NCBI RefSeq assembly: GCF_015751905.1
Contig: NZ_JADOUF010000001.1
Coordinates: forward strand, 3,472,001-3,536,000
Source of the DNA: Longispora fulva
GTDB taxonomy: Bacteria; Actinomycetota; Actinomycetes; Mycobacteriales; Micromonosporaceae
Reading direction: 5' to 3'
DNA: 64,000 bases
How positions within the stretch are numbered: position 1 is the stretch's first letter; each line of letters starts with the position of its first letter. This document shows positions 15,487-23,178 of this stretch, piece after piece. Under the pieces are notes generated by a model. The model saw only the letters and a program-made list of their open reading frames with translations. It made no database searches and was not told where the DNA came from. The position numbers and the translations under genes were made by a program.

Positions 15487-17976
15487 ATGGGTTCACAGGA
15501 GTGGCGACGCATCTGTCTGGACCGGCAGCTGCCCCGCCCGCGTCTGCCCGCCGGGGTCGCCGTGCCGTCGCGGGTCTGTGCCCTCGCGCTCGTCCTGGTC
15601 GCGGTGGCCGGCGTGGTGGGCCTCGCCGGGCCGGCGCACCCCTCGGTGCCGGGGGCCGTCGTCGAGGCGCAGACCCGGACGACGGAACTGGTCGCCGGGG
15701 GCATCCGCACCACGGCGATCACCGGCCTGCAAAGCCTCCTCGCCGCCGCGGAGGGCTACGCGCACAACGAGGCCGGACGGGACCCGCGGCACCTCGCGGA
15801 ATCGGTCGTGGGTGGACGATCGACGTGGCGGGGCAGCGTGGTACTCGACCACGGCGGAACCGTCCAGGCCTACGGCGGACCGGTCCCCGTCGGAAGCCTC
15901 GCCGCCGGCTCCACGGCGGCGGGGGTGACGTCGGTGCGCGACGCCGCCGGGGTGCACCTCGTGGGGTTCGTGCCCCTGGCCGACGGCCGGGAGCTGGTCG
16001 CGTCGACGACGCTGCGGCCGCACCTGGCGCGGGTCGACGCCGGGCAGAGTCTCGTGCTCGTGCCGCGGGTCGGCGGATGGGCGGTCGCCCAGGGGGCCGC
16101 CGTCAGCTCCGACGATCCGGTGCTGTCGCCCCTGGTGGCGCGCGCGGCGGCCGACGCGGCGGGGCGCGGCGCGGCGAGCGTGGTCGGGACCGCGGCGCGA
16201 GCCGGTGCCGCTCCCGGGCCTACGGGTACCGCGCCTGGACCGGGTGCCACGGCCGGAGCCGGGCCTGGGCCACATGCCACGGGCGGAGCGGGGCCTGCGG
16301 GGGCCGGGGGCGCGACCGCAGGGGGTGGTTCCGCGGTCGGTACGACGGTGCCGGTCGTCAGTGCCGTGTCCACCGGGGACTCCGGGCTCACCGTCGTCTC
16401 GGTAGCGCACGTCGCCCTCCAGCCGCAGGGCTCGCCCTGGAGCGGCCTTCCCCTCGCACTCAGCCTGTGCGGGGTCGCCGTGGTGTGCCTGGTCCTGGGC
16501 CACATCGGCATCGTCGCCCCGCTCCGCCGGCTGCGTACCCACTGCTCGGCGGCGGCGATCGGCGACGGCGGCACCCACGCACCCCGGTGGCGGACCCGGG
16601 AGGTGGCCCGGATCGCCGACAGCGTCCGACGGCTCCGACGCCCGGGGCAACCACGGCCGACCCGTCCGGCCCTGAGCACCTGGCTGGTCGCCGTGCTGTG
16701 CGCCGCCGCGCCGATCGGGTGGGCCGTGGCCGCGGTCGCCCCCGACCAGGGCCACGAGCCTCCGGTGCCGGCGCAGGTGGCCGTCGACCTGCAGAACCAG
16801 GTCGACATCGTCGGGCGGACAGTGCAGCAGGCCCTCGACAGCGGACTGGCCCAGGTCAGCACCGCGGCCGGGGCCGGTGCGCCCGGGGTCGGGGCAGGCG
16901 CGGCCGGGGCGGCCGGGGCCGGGCCGGCCGGAGCCGGAGCCGCCGGGCCCGGGGCGGCTGGAGCCGGGGCGTCCGGGGCGGGGGCAGGCTCGGCCGGGAT
17001 ACGCGCGCAGCTCGACGCCCTCGCGGCGAACGGCCGTTTCCGCAGCGTCTACGTCGTCGACGCCACCGGCCGGGTGACCGCCGGTCCCGCCGGACGTGAG
17101 CCGCTGCGTCCCGCCGGACCTGTCCCGCCGGGCAGCGGGGTGGTCGTCGACGAGCGGGTCACCCGGGTCCCAGCCCTCTACGCGCACGCCCGGCTGGCCC
17201 CGGGTTCGGACCTCGTCGCCGAGTACGACATCCGCTACCTCTCGGCGCTGCTCGGTCGGGCGGACGGCCGGTTGCGGCTGGTGGACGAGCGGTTCCGCAC
17301 CTGGGTGGACACGGAGGGCTACCAGGCGTTCGGCACGGTCCGCAACCAGCGGCTGCGGGACGCTGGCACCGCGGCGTTCGCCGGGCGGAGTTCCGTCGGC
17401 ACCGTCACCGTCGCGGGTAGCCGGGCCGTGGTCACGGCCGTCGCCCTCGACTCGGAGAGCGCGACCCGGCACCTCGGACTGGCCGTGATCGCCGAGCGGC
17501 GCACCGGTGACCTGGACCTCGTCGAGCGGCGCGAACGCCACCGGCGGCTCCTGGTCGCCCTGGCCGCGGTGACGGTCGGGCTCGGCGGGCTGGGCTGGCA
17601 CCTGTTCCTGGTCGCGCTGCCGCTGCGCCGGCTGGCGGGGGCGGCGGGGCGGCTGGCGGACGGGGACACGCGTACCCCGATATCGCTGGCCCGGCAGGAC
17701 GAGATCGGCGCGATCGCCCTGTGCCTGGACATCTGCCGCCAGGTCGCGCTGTACGGCCCGGAACGGCTCGGTGGCGCCACCCGGCTGCGCGGGGCCGTCG
17801 GGGTGCCCACCATGGTGCTGCCGATCATCCCGGGCCCGCGCGGACCGGACCCGGTCGGGGCCACCGCGCCCGTCCCGAGAGCCAGGGCTGTCGTTCCCGT
17901 GCCGCGGGCCGGGGCCGTCGTTCCCGCGCCGCGCGCCGCGTCCGCCGCGCCCGTGTCGCGGGTCGGGAGGCGCTGA
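15487..17976 (+). CDS. Dual-ectodomain HAMP membrane protein linked to pgsBC
   Basis: An 829-residue membrane protein with two tandem modules of [TM, ectodomain, TM, HAMP-like]. Hydrophobic segments lie at about 30-48, 321-343, 396-418 and 687-711. The ectodomains resemble Cache-type sensors (ITGLQSLLAAAEGYA; GRFRSVYVVDATGRVTA). Each carries an extreme Gly/Ala-rich insertion (about 236-287 and 460-504). A HAMP segment follows TM4 (LRRLAGAAGRLADGD...DEIG). The C-terminus is a cytoplasmic tail with VVPVPRAGA-type repeats. No kinase, cyclase or methyl-accepting output domain is present. GGAGG four bases before 15487 fixes the start. One base separates it from pgsB, so it is very probably part of the polymer machinery or its gate. 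Function is inferred only from position. Confidence 0.75.
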   Translation: MGSQEWRRICLDRQLPRPRLPAGVAVPSRVCALALVLVAVAGVVGLAGPAHPSVPGAVVEAQTRTTELVAGGIRTTAITGLQSLLAAAEGYAHNEAGRDPRHLAESVVGGRSTWRGSVVLDHGGTVQAYGGPVPVGSLAAGSTAAGVTSVRDAAGVHLVGFVPLADGRELVASTTLRPHLARVDAGQSLVLVPRVGGWAVAQGAAVSSDDPVLSPLVARAAADAAGRGAASVVGTAARAGAAPGPTGTAPGPGATAGAGPGPHATGGAGPAGAGGATAGGGSAVGTTVPVVSAVSTGDSGLTVVSVAHVALQPQGSPWSGLPLALSLCGVAVVCLVLGHIGIVAPLRRLRTHCSAAAIGDGGTHAPRWRTREVARIADSVRRLRRPGQPRPTRPALSTWLVAVLCAAAPIGWAVAAVAPDQGHEPPVPAQVAVDLQNQVDIVGRTVQQALDSGLAQVSTAAGAGAPGVGAGAAGAAGAGPAGAGAAGPGAAGAGASGAGAGSAGIRAQLDALAANGRFRSVYVVDATGRVTAGPAGREPLRPAGPVPPGSGVVVDERVTRVPALYAHARLAPGSDLVAEYDIRYLSALLGRADGRLRLVDERFRTWVDTEGYQAFGTVRNQRLRDAGTAAFAGRSSVGTVTVAGSRAVVTAVALDSESATRHLGLAVIAERRTGDLDLVERRERHRRLLVALAAVTVGLGGLGWHLFLVALPLRRLAGAAGRLADGDTRTPISLARQDEIGAIALCLDICRQVALYGPERLGGATRLRGAVGVPTMVLPIIPGPRGPDPVGATAPVPRARAVVPVPRAGAVVPAPRAASAAPVSRVGRR
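16195..16345 (+). repeat. Gly/Ala/Pro-rich low-complexity coding repeat 1
   Basis: An imperfect GGGCCTGCG/GCCGGGGCC-like tract encodes about 50 residues of almost only Gly, Ala, Pro and Thr inside ectodomain 1. It keeps the reading frame and is a candidate for length variation between strains. Confidence 0.7.
16867..16998 (+). repeat. Gly/Ala-rich low-complexity coding repeat 2
   Basis: A GCCGGGGCC-type tract encodes about 45 residues of nearly pure Gly/Ala inside ectodomain 2, at the equivalent place to repeat 1. Confidence 0.7.
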
Positions 17977-17977
17977 C

Positions 17978-19180
17978 ATGTCGGTCCTCGCCCTCGCGTT
18001 CCTGGCCCTGTGCGTCGCGCTGCTGGTCGCCGGCGTCGTCGAACAACGCCACCACCACCGCCACCTGCGCGGCATTCCGACCCGGGTGCTCGTCAACGGC
18101 ATCCGGGGCAAGAGCTCCATCACCCGGCTGTGCGCCGGAGCGCTGCGCGGCGGCGGGCAGGTGGTGGTGGCCAAGACAACGGGTACCGCCGCCCGGTTCA
18201 TCTACCCCGACGCCACCGAGGAGCCGGTGTACCGCAAGTTCGGGATCGCCAACGTCGTCGAGCAGATCGGGATCGTCCGGCGCGCGGCGGCGTTCCACCC
18301 CGACGTACTCGTCATCGAGTGCATGGCCGTGATGCCGGCGTTGCAGGAGATCAACCAGTCCAAGCTCATCGAGTCCACGATCGGCGTGCTGTGCAACGTG
18401 CGGGAGGACCACCTCGCCGAGATGGGGCCCACGCTCGACGACGTGGCCCGGTCCCTGTCGCGGTCGATGCCCGTCGGCGGGATCTGCGTCACGGCGGAGC
18501 GGGACCGGGTGGAGATCCTCCGCGCGGAGGCCCGGCGGCGCGACTGCCGGCTGATCGAGGTCGACCCCGAGGGCGTCACCGACGAGGAGATGCGCGCGTT
18601 CGGCTGGATCACGTTCAAGGACAACGTGGCCATCGCCCTCGCGGTCGCCGAGCTGTGCGGCGTGCGGCGCGAGGACGCCTTCGCCGGCATGTGGGCCGCG
18701 CCGCCCGATCCGGGGGTGCTGACCGTCGAACGGTTCCGCGTCCCCGGCGGCGAACTGGCCGTCGCGAACGTGTTCGCCGCGAACGACCCGGAGTCCACCC
18801 TCCTCAACATCCGCCGCCTGCACGAACAGGACATGATCCGCCGCCCCCTGCACGTGGTGATCAACTGCCGGCCGGACCGGGTGGAGCGCAACGGGCAGAT
18901 GGGCGCCCTGATCGGCGACATCGACCCGGAGCGGGTGATCCTGATCGGCGAGCCCACCCGCAGCGCCCGCGGCACGGTTCCCGCCGGCTGGCAGGACCGG
19001 ATCTTCGACCTCGGTGGCCGGCGCTCCCCGCGCGACCTCCTCGACCAGATCACCGCCGGGGTCGACGGACACGTCTCCCTCGTCACGGTCGGCAACATCC
19101 ACGGCCAGGGCGAGCTCCTCCTGGAGGAGTTGGCGACACTGCCCCGGGTCGACCACGCCACCCCCGGAAGGCCCTCATGA
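17978..19180 (+). CDS. pgsB: PgsB/CapB-like poly-gamma-glutamate synthase subunit
   Basis: A 400-residue amide ligase of the Mur-ligase fold, homologous to PgsB/CapB, the ATP-dependent subunit that joins glutamates through gamma bonds. One N-terminal membrane helix (about 2-20) is followed by the P-loop VNGIRGKSSITRL (residues 40-50). PgsB hallmarks KTTGTAARFIYPD, ECMAVMPALQEINQSKLI and NVREDHLAEMGPT follow. The length matches the family. It starts one base after the HAMP protein stop, and its stop overlaps the pgsC start (ATGA). A pgsA/capA export gene, normally next to pgsBC, is absent here. Confidence 0.9.
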   Translation: MSVLALAFLALCVALLVAGVVEQRHHHRHLRGIPTRVLVNGIRGKSSITRLCAGALRGGGQVVVAKTTGTAARFIYPDATEEPVYRKFGIANVVEQIGIVRRAAAFHPDVLVIECMAVMPALQEINQSKLIESTIGVLCNVREDHLAEMGPTLDDVARSLSRSMPVGGICVTAERDRVEILRAEARRRDCRLIEVDPEGVTDEEMRAFGWITFKDNVAIALAVAELCGVRREDAFAGMWAAPPDPGVLTVERFRVPGGELAVANVFAANDPESTLLNIRRLHEQDMIRRPLHVVINCRPDRVERNGQMGALIGDIDPERVILIGEPTRSARGTVPAGWQDRIFDLGGRRSPRDLLDQITAGVDGHVSLVTVGNIHGQGELLLEELATLPRVDHATPGRPS

Positions 19181-19659
19181 TCACCGTCGAACTCGCCCCG
19201 GAGACCGCCACCCTCGCCCTCGGGGCCGGCCTCGTGTTCTCCCTGCTGTGCTACCTGATGACGAACCTGTCCCCCGGCGGCATGATCACCCCGGGCTGGC
19301 TCGCGCTGTCCCTGCTGCAGGACTACCGGCAGGCCGCCCTCGTGGTGGTGATGACGGCGGTCACCTACGGGGCGACGGTGCTGCTGCAGAAGGTCGTCAT
19401 CCTGTACGGCAAACGCCTCTTCGCCGCGGTGGTGCTGCTCAGCGTTGTCCTGCAACTGTGCCTGTTCGCGCTGATCCAGCACGACTTCCCGCTGCTGTTC
19501 GTGCACGAGACGCTCGGCTTCGTCGCCCCGGGGCTCATCGCCTACCAACTGGTCCGCCAGCCGCCGCTCACGACGATCCTGGCGACAGTCACGGTGTCGG
19601 CGGCCGCGTACGCGGTGATGATCAGCGGTGTGCTCGCCGGGGTCGTGCCGTCCGTGTGA
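19177..19659 (+). CDS. pgsC: PgsC/CapC-like poly-gamma-glutamate synthase subunit
   Basis: A 160-residue membrane protein homologous to PgsC/CapC, with about five hydrophobic helices. The conserved LSPGGMITPGWLAL, HETLGFVAPGLIA and LPLLF-like elements are present. PgsC is the membrane partner of PgsB in the synthase. The start overlaps the pgsB stop by four bases. The length (about 150-160) is normal. It is the last gene of the operon; the next gene has its own promoter 50 bases downstream. Confidence 0.88.
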   Translation: MITVELAPETATLALGAGLVFSLLCYLMTNLSPGGMITPGWLALSLLQDYRQAALVVVMTAVTYGATVLLQKVVILYGKRLFAAVVLLSVVLQLCLFALIQHDFPLLFVHETLGFVAPGLIAYQLVRQPPLTTILATVTVSAAAYAVMISGVLAGVVPSV

Positions 19660-19709
19660 GAGCGGTCGTCCCCGTCCTCCGTCCACCACCGGAACAGGAC
19701 CGGCACGGC

Positions 19710-19759
19710 TTGACAACCTCCGCTCCCATAGCGATTATCGATGCATCGAATATCGATAA
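19710..19759 (+). promoter_or_regulatory. Promoter with TTATCGAT palindromic operator
   Basis: TTGACA at 19710-19715 and GATTAT at 19733-19738 are spaced by 17 bases. TTATCGAT (19735-19742) and its exact complement ATCGATAA (19752-19759) form a dyad with a 9-base centre, and CGATGCATCG is nested inside. The dyad overlaps the -10 box and transcription start and ends just before the GGAGG ribosome-binding site. This is ideal for repression, probably by the XRE protein encoded second in the operon. Confidence 0.7.
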
Positions 19760-19771
19760 GTGGAGGACGCT

Positions 19772-20416
19772 GTGGATACCGCCGCACGGACGCGCACGGG
19801 CTGGTTGGCCCGGACGCACAAGCTGCTCACCGCCATCCTGGTGTTCGACGTCATCGCGGCCCTCCTGGGCCTGACGGACCTGTTCCACTCCGACTGGGTC
19901 AGGGACGTCTCGATCAGGGTGTACCTGTCCGACATCTACCCGGACCTCGGCGACGCGTACGACCGGACCGCGCAGGACCTGCCGCACAGCCCCGCCGTCA
20001 ACGTCCCTGACACCTTTTCCCTCGTCACCGTCCGGGTCACGCACCCCAGCGCGTTCCAGGCGGTCCTGTACGACCTCGGCCTGGGCTGGTTGACGGTCCT
20101 CGCCCTGATCCCGATCCTGCTCTTCGCCCGCCGGCTGGTCCGCGAGGCCTACCACCACGACCCGTTCACCCCGGAGATGATCCGCCGGGTCCGGAAGCTG
20201 GGGCTCCTCGTCCTGGGCTGCGGCGGCGGCGCGGAACTCGTCGCGCTGGCCGCGCGGGTCGCGTTGCAGAAGAGCGTGCTCCGCGACAGCGGCACGATCA
20301 TGGCGGACTCCCCCAGCGTGCCCTGGTGGCTGTTGACCGGCCTGCTCGTGCTGGCGTTCGGCGAGATCCTCAGGCGCGGCGGCCAGCTCCGCGCGGAACT
20401 CGACGGGGTGATCTGA
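19772..20416 (+). CDS. DUF2975-like membrane protein
   Basis: A 214-residue membrane protein of the DUF2975 type with four hydrophobic segments (about 20-40, 110-130, 145-170 and 185-205). A soluble loop between the first two contains LSDIYPDLGDAYDRT. In other bacteria DUF2975 genes are typically paired with a small XRE regulator, as here. The function is unknown. GTG at 19772 is the start, because GGAGG ends five bases before it; an upstream GTG at 19760 would lie inside the ribosome-binding site. The stop overlaps the next start (TGATG). Confidence 0.8.
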   Translation: MDTAARTRTGWLARTHKLLTAILVFDVIAALLGLTDLFHSDWVRDVSIRVYLSDIYPDLGDAYDRTAQDLPHSPAVNVPDTFSLVTVRVTHPSAFQAVLYDLGLGWLTVLALIPILLFARRLVREAYHHDPFTPEMIRRVRKLGLLVLGCGGGAELVALAARVALQKSVLRDSGTIMADSPSVPWWLLTGLLVLAFGEILRRGGQLRAELDGVI

Positions 20417-20643
20417 TGCCCCCGGAGGACGAGCACCGCGTCGACGTCCACATCGACCGCCTCCTCGCCGAGCGCGGCATGACGGTGTCGGAGCTGGCCC
20501 GCCGGATGAACATCTCCCTGCCGAACCTGTCCATCCTGAAGAACGGCCGGGCCCGCGCCATCCGGTTCTCCACCCTCACCGCGCTGTGCGAGGCTCTGGA
20601 CTGCCAGCCGGGCGACCTGTTCACGGTGCGGCGGGAACCGTAG
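20416..20643 (+). CDS. XRE-family (HTH_26) regulator
   Basis: A 75-residue Cro/C1-type helix-turn-helix protein of the YozG/HTH_26 kind. RLLAERGMTVSELARRMNISLPNLSILKNGRARAIRFSTLTALCEALDCQPGDLF covers nearly the whole protein. It overlaps the DUF2975 stop by one base (TGATG), so the pair is translationally coupled. It probably represses its own operon through the TTATCGAT dyad upstream. Its last 23 bases overlap the 3' end of the convergent S9 peptidase gene. Confidence 0.88.
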   Translation: MPPEDEHRVDVHIDRLLAERGMTVSELARRMNISLPNLSILKNGRARAIRFSTLTALCEALDCQPGDLFTVRREP

Positions 20644-22351
20644 GGAGGTGCCGGGCGAGGAAGTCCAACTCGCGCAGCTGGTCGGCGATCCGCTCGGCGA
20701 CGACGACGCTGCCGTGCCCGGCGTCGAACCGGTGCAGCTCGTAGTGCTTGCCGAGCGCGTCGAGCCGGGCCACGTAGGTGTCGACCTGCCGGGCCGGGCA
20801 GCGCGGGTCGTTCTCGCCGACCGTGATCAGCACCGGCACCCGGACGTGCTCGACGTACGTGATCGGCGAGGACCGGGCCCACACCTCGGGGATCTCGTGC
20901 GGGGTGCCGCCGAACAGCGCCTGGTCGTACTCGCGGACCGGCTCCATCTCGTCCTCCCACAGGCCGACGACGTCGCCGATCGGCACGATGGCCAGCCCGG
21001 CGGCCCAGCGGTCCGGCTGGGTGCCGAGCCCGAGCAGGGTCAGGTACCCGCCCCAGGAGGCGCCGCCGATCACGCACCGGGCCGGGTCGACGATGCCCTC
21101 GGCGACCGCCCAGTCGTACACGGCGGCGGTGTCCTCCAGCTCGGGGAGGCCGGGGCGGCCGATCAGCGCGTCGCGCCAGGCGGTGCCGTAGCCGAGGGAG
21201 CCGCGGTAGTTGACGTGGATGACGCAGTACCCGGCGTCGACGTAGGCCGCGCGGCCCGGGTAGAACTGGTCGATGTCCTGGGCGTCGGGCCCACCGTGCA
21301 GCAGGAACACCGTCGGGTACGGTCCGGGCCCCTCCGGCCGGGCGATCAGGGCGTGCACGTCGCCGACCCAGGCGTCGGTCAACGGCACCGAACCGGGCGC
21401 CTCCGAGGCGAGCACGACCGTGCCGTCCAGCCGGCGGATCGCCGGGGCGTGCGCGGCCGAGGACCACCGGTACTCGACCGTCCCGTCCGGGCGGACCGCC
21501 GCGGCCATGATGGTGCCGCGCGGGGTGTCCAGCCGGGTCAGCTCGCCGGTGTCCAGGTCGTGCCGGTAGAGCTCGTCGCGCGCGTGGTGGCGGTGCCGCA
21601 GCAGAAGGGCCCGACCGTCCGGGTACCAGTCGGCGAAGACCTCCCCCGGCAGGTCCACCTCCGGCGCGTGTTCCGCGCCGGTGACCGGGTCCCAGATCAG
21701 CGGCCCCGGCCGGTCGTCGCGGTCCCGGGTGAGCAGCAGCCGGGTGCCGTCCGGCGCGAAGTCCACCACCCGCAGGCCGTGCTCGTCGACCAGCTCGCCG
21801 ACCACCGTCCCGTCGGCGACGCGGAGCACCCGCACGGCCCGGTGCCGGGCGTCGGCGTACTCGGCGTGCTCGACGGCCAGCAGCGTCTCGTCGACGCTGA
21901 GCGCGCCGACCGAGGCGTCGACCCGACTGGAGTGCAGCAGCCGGCCGCCGACGTGGATCGTGACGCCCTCCTCGGTGGACAACCCGACGGCCTGGGTCGA
22001 GCGGCCGAGCACGAGCCCGACCGGCCAGCCGGGACCCAGCTCCGGGGTGGCCGGGACCGCCGGGGTCGCACCGTCGAACGGCTGGCGCATCCAGCGGCCG
22101 CGCTCGTCACCGGCGGTGTCGGCGAACCACCACACCTCCGAGCCGTCCCGGTCGATCACGGCGAGGGTGGTACCCGCCGGCCGGTCGGTGAGCTGGTGGT
22201 GGGTGTCGGTGGCGCGGTCCCAGGTGTGCACCTGCAGGGCGCCGGAGGCGTTGGACACGTAGACGGCGCGGTCCGGCGCGTCGGGGGCCCAGCGCAGGAC
22301 CGGCAGGTTCGGGGCGCGGAACCGTTGTACCCAGCGGGGCTCATCAGACAT
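20621..22351 (-). CDS. S9 prolyl oligopeptidase-family serine peptidase
   Basis: A 576-residue cytoplasmic peptidase. The N-terminal half (about 1-320) is a beta-propeller of WD-like blades. The C-terminal half is an alpha/beta hydrolase with nucleophile Ser432 in GGASWGGY, acid Asp in VGENDPRCP and His in FDAGHGSVV. Family members cleave short peptides, often after Pro or with dipeptidyl or acyl-aminopeptidase activity. There is no signal peptide. The ATG at 22351 gives a normal start; longer readings add a Gly/Cys-rich stretch. It stands alone. Confidence 0.9.
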   Translation of the reverse strand: MSDEPRWVQRFRAPNLPVLRWAPDAPDRAVYVSNASGALQVHTWDRATDTHHQLTDRPAGTTLAVIDRDGSEVWWFADTAGDERGRWMRQPFDGATPAVPATPELGPGWPVGLVLGRSTQAVGLSTEEGVTIHVGGRLLHSSRVDASVGALSVDETLLAVEHAEYADARHRAVRVLRVADGTVVGELVDEHGLRVVDFAPDGTRLLLTRDRDDRPGPLIWDPVTGAEHAPEVDLPGEVFADWYPDGRALLLRHRHHARDELYRHDLDTGELTRLDTPRGTIMAAAVRPDGTVEYRWSSAAHAPAIRRLDGTVVLASEAPGSVPLTDAWVGDVHALIARPEGPGPYPTVFLLHGGPDAQDIDQFYPGRAAYVDAGYCVIHVNYRGSLGYGTAWRDALIGRPGLPELEDTAAVYDWAVAEGIVDPARCVIGGASWGGYLTLLGLGTQPDRWAAGLAIVPIGDVVGLWEDEMEPVREYDQALFGGTPHEIPEVWARSSPITYVEHVRVPVLITVGENDPRCPARQVDTYVARLDALGKHYELHRFDAGHGSVVVAERIADQLRELDFLARHLPTVPAAP

Positions 22352-22400
22352 CCGATCAGACTCGCACCCGCCGGTACCCCCGATCAATGGGTTTGAGTCG

Positions 22401-23111
22401 TTACCCGGGCGGCGCGACCGCGGCGTCGGGCTGACCCGCGCGCAGGAGCGAGTCGGCCACGAACCCGCTGGCCTTCAGCTCCTCGACGAGGTCCCGGAGG
22501 AACGCCACGGTCTCGGGCAGCCGGGTCCTCGTCGTGCCCACGGCCTGCTGGATCTGCATGAACCGTTCCCCGATCAGCCGCACCCCCGGGCGGGCGGCGA
22601 CGAACTCCGTCATCGGCTGCCGGACGCCGGCCACCGCCTCCAGGCCCCCGCCGAGGAACTCCGCGGTCCCGTCCTCGCCGCGCACGAGGGTCGCGTGTTC
22701 CAGGGTGCGCGACAGGTACAGGTCGTAGGCCGACCCGCGGTTCACGCCGATCCGGACGCCCGGCCGGTCGACGTCGGCCGGCGTGGTCAGCGGCGAGTCG
22801 ACGGGCACGGCGAACACGCCCTCGATCACGACGTACGGCGCGGTGAAGGCCACCTCCGCCGCCCGCGCGGGCTCGACGGCGAGAAAACACAGGTCCGCGC
22901 GGCCGGCGGTCATCGCGTCGAAGGACTTGCGCGCGGCGTCGAAACACACGAGTTCGACGGGTACGCCCAGCCGCGCGCCGACCTCGTGCGCGATGTCGAC
23001 CGTGACACCGGTCGGCGCGGTGGCCGTGCCCTGGGCGAGCACCGGATTGCCCAGGTTGATGGAGGCCCGCAGGGTGCCGGTCGGCGCCAGGTCCCGGGAG
23101 ATGATCTTCAT
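22401..23111 (-). CDS. Family-3 solute-binding-like protein without signal peptide
   Basis: A 236-residue protein with the two-lobed fold of amino-acid ABC binding proteins (SBP_bac_3). TLRASINLGNPVLA, VTVDIAHEVGARLGV, KSFDAMTAGRADLCFLAV and GVRIGVNRGSAYDLYLSR are typical. It begins directly at the fold (MKIISRDLAPTG) with no signal peptide or lipobox, and no permease or ATPase gene is nearby. It may therefore be cytoplasmic, as some catalytic or regulatory relatives are. TACGCT six bases upstream supports a leaderless start at 23111, which makes a missed signal peptide unlikely. Confidence 0.8.
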   Translation of the reverse strand: MKIISRDLAPTGTLRASINLGNPVLAQGTATAPTGVTVDIAHEVGARLGVPVELVCFDAARKSFDAMTAGRADLCFLAVEPARAAEVAFTAPYVVIEGVFAVPVDSPLTTPADVDRPGVRIGVNRGSAYDLYLSRTLEHATLVRGEDGTAEFLGGGLEAVAGVRQPMTEFVAARPGVRLIGERFMQIQQAVGTTRTRLPETVAFLRDLVEELKASGFVADSLLRAGQPDAAVAPPG

Positions 23112-23117
23112 GGGCCG

Positions 23118-23123
23118 AGCGTA
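23118..23123 (-). promoter_or_regulatory. Probable -10 box of a leaderless promoter
   Basis: On the minus strand TACGCT lies six bases before the ATG at 23111, identical in sequence and spacing to thyA. Confidence 0.45.
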
Positions 23124-23178
23124 GCGCCCGTAGGGTCGGTCGCTCCCGGGCGGGACACGACCCGACCCACGGCGGCGG

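Noticed and set aside
16195-16998. Repetitive GC tracts considered as CRISPR or structural DNA repeats
   Set aside because: Irregular units in frame, encoding Gly/Ala; no spacer pattern.
15493-18201. 902-residue minus-strand open frame opposite the HAMP protein and pgsB
   Set aside because: Arg/Gly/Pro-rich shadow; the opposite strand encodes clear protein families.
22401-23111. A missed signal peptide upstream of the solute-binding-like protein
   Set aside because: The upstream in-frame sequence is Ser/Gly/Arg-rich and not signal-like, and a -10 box lies six bases before the ATG.
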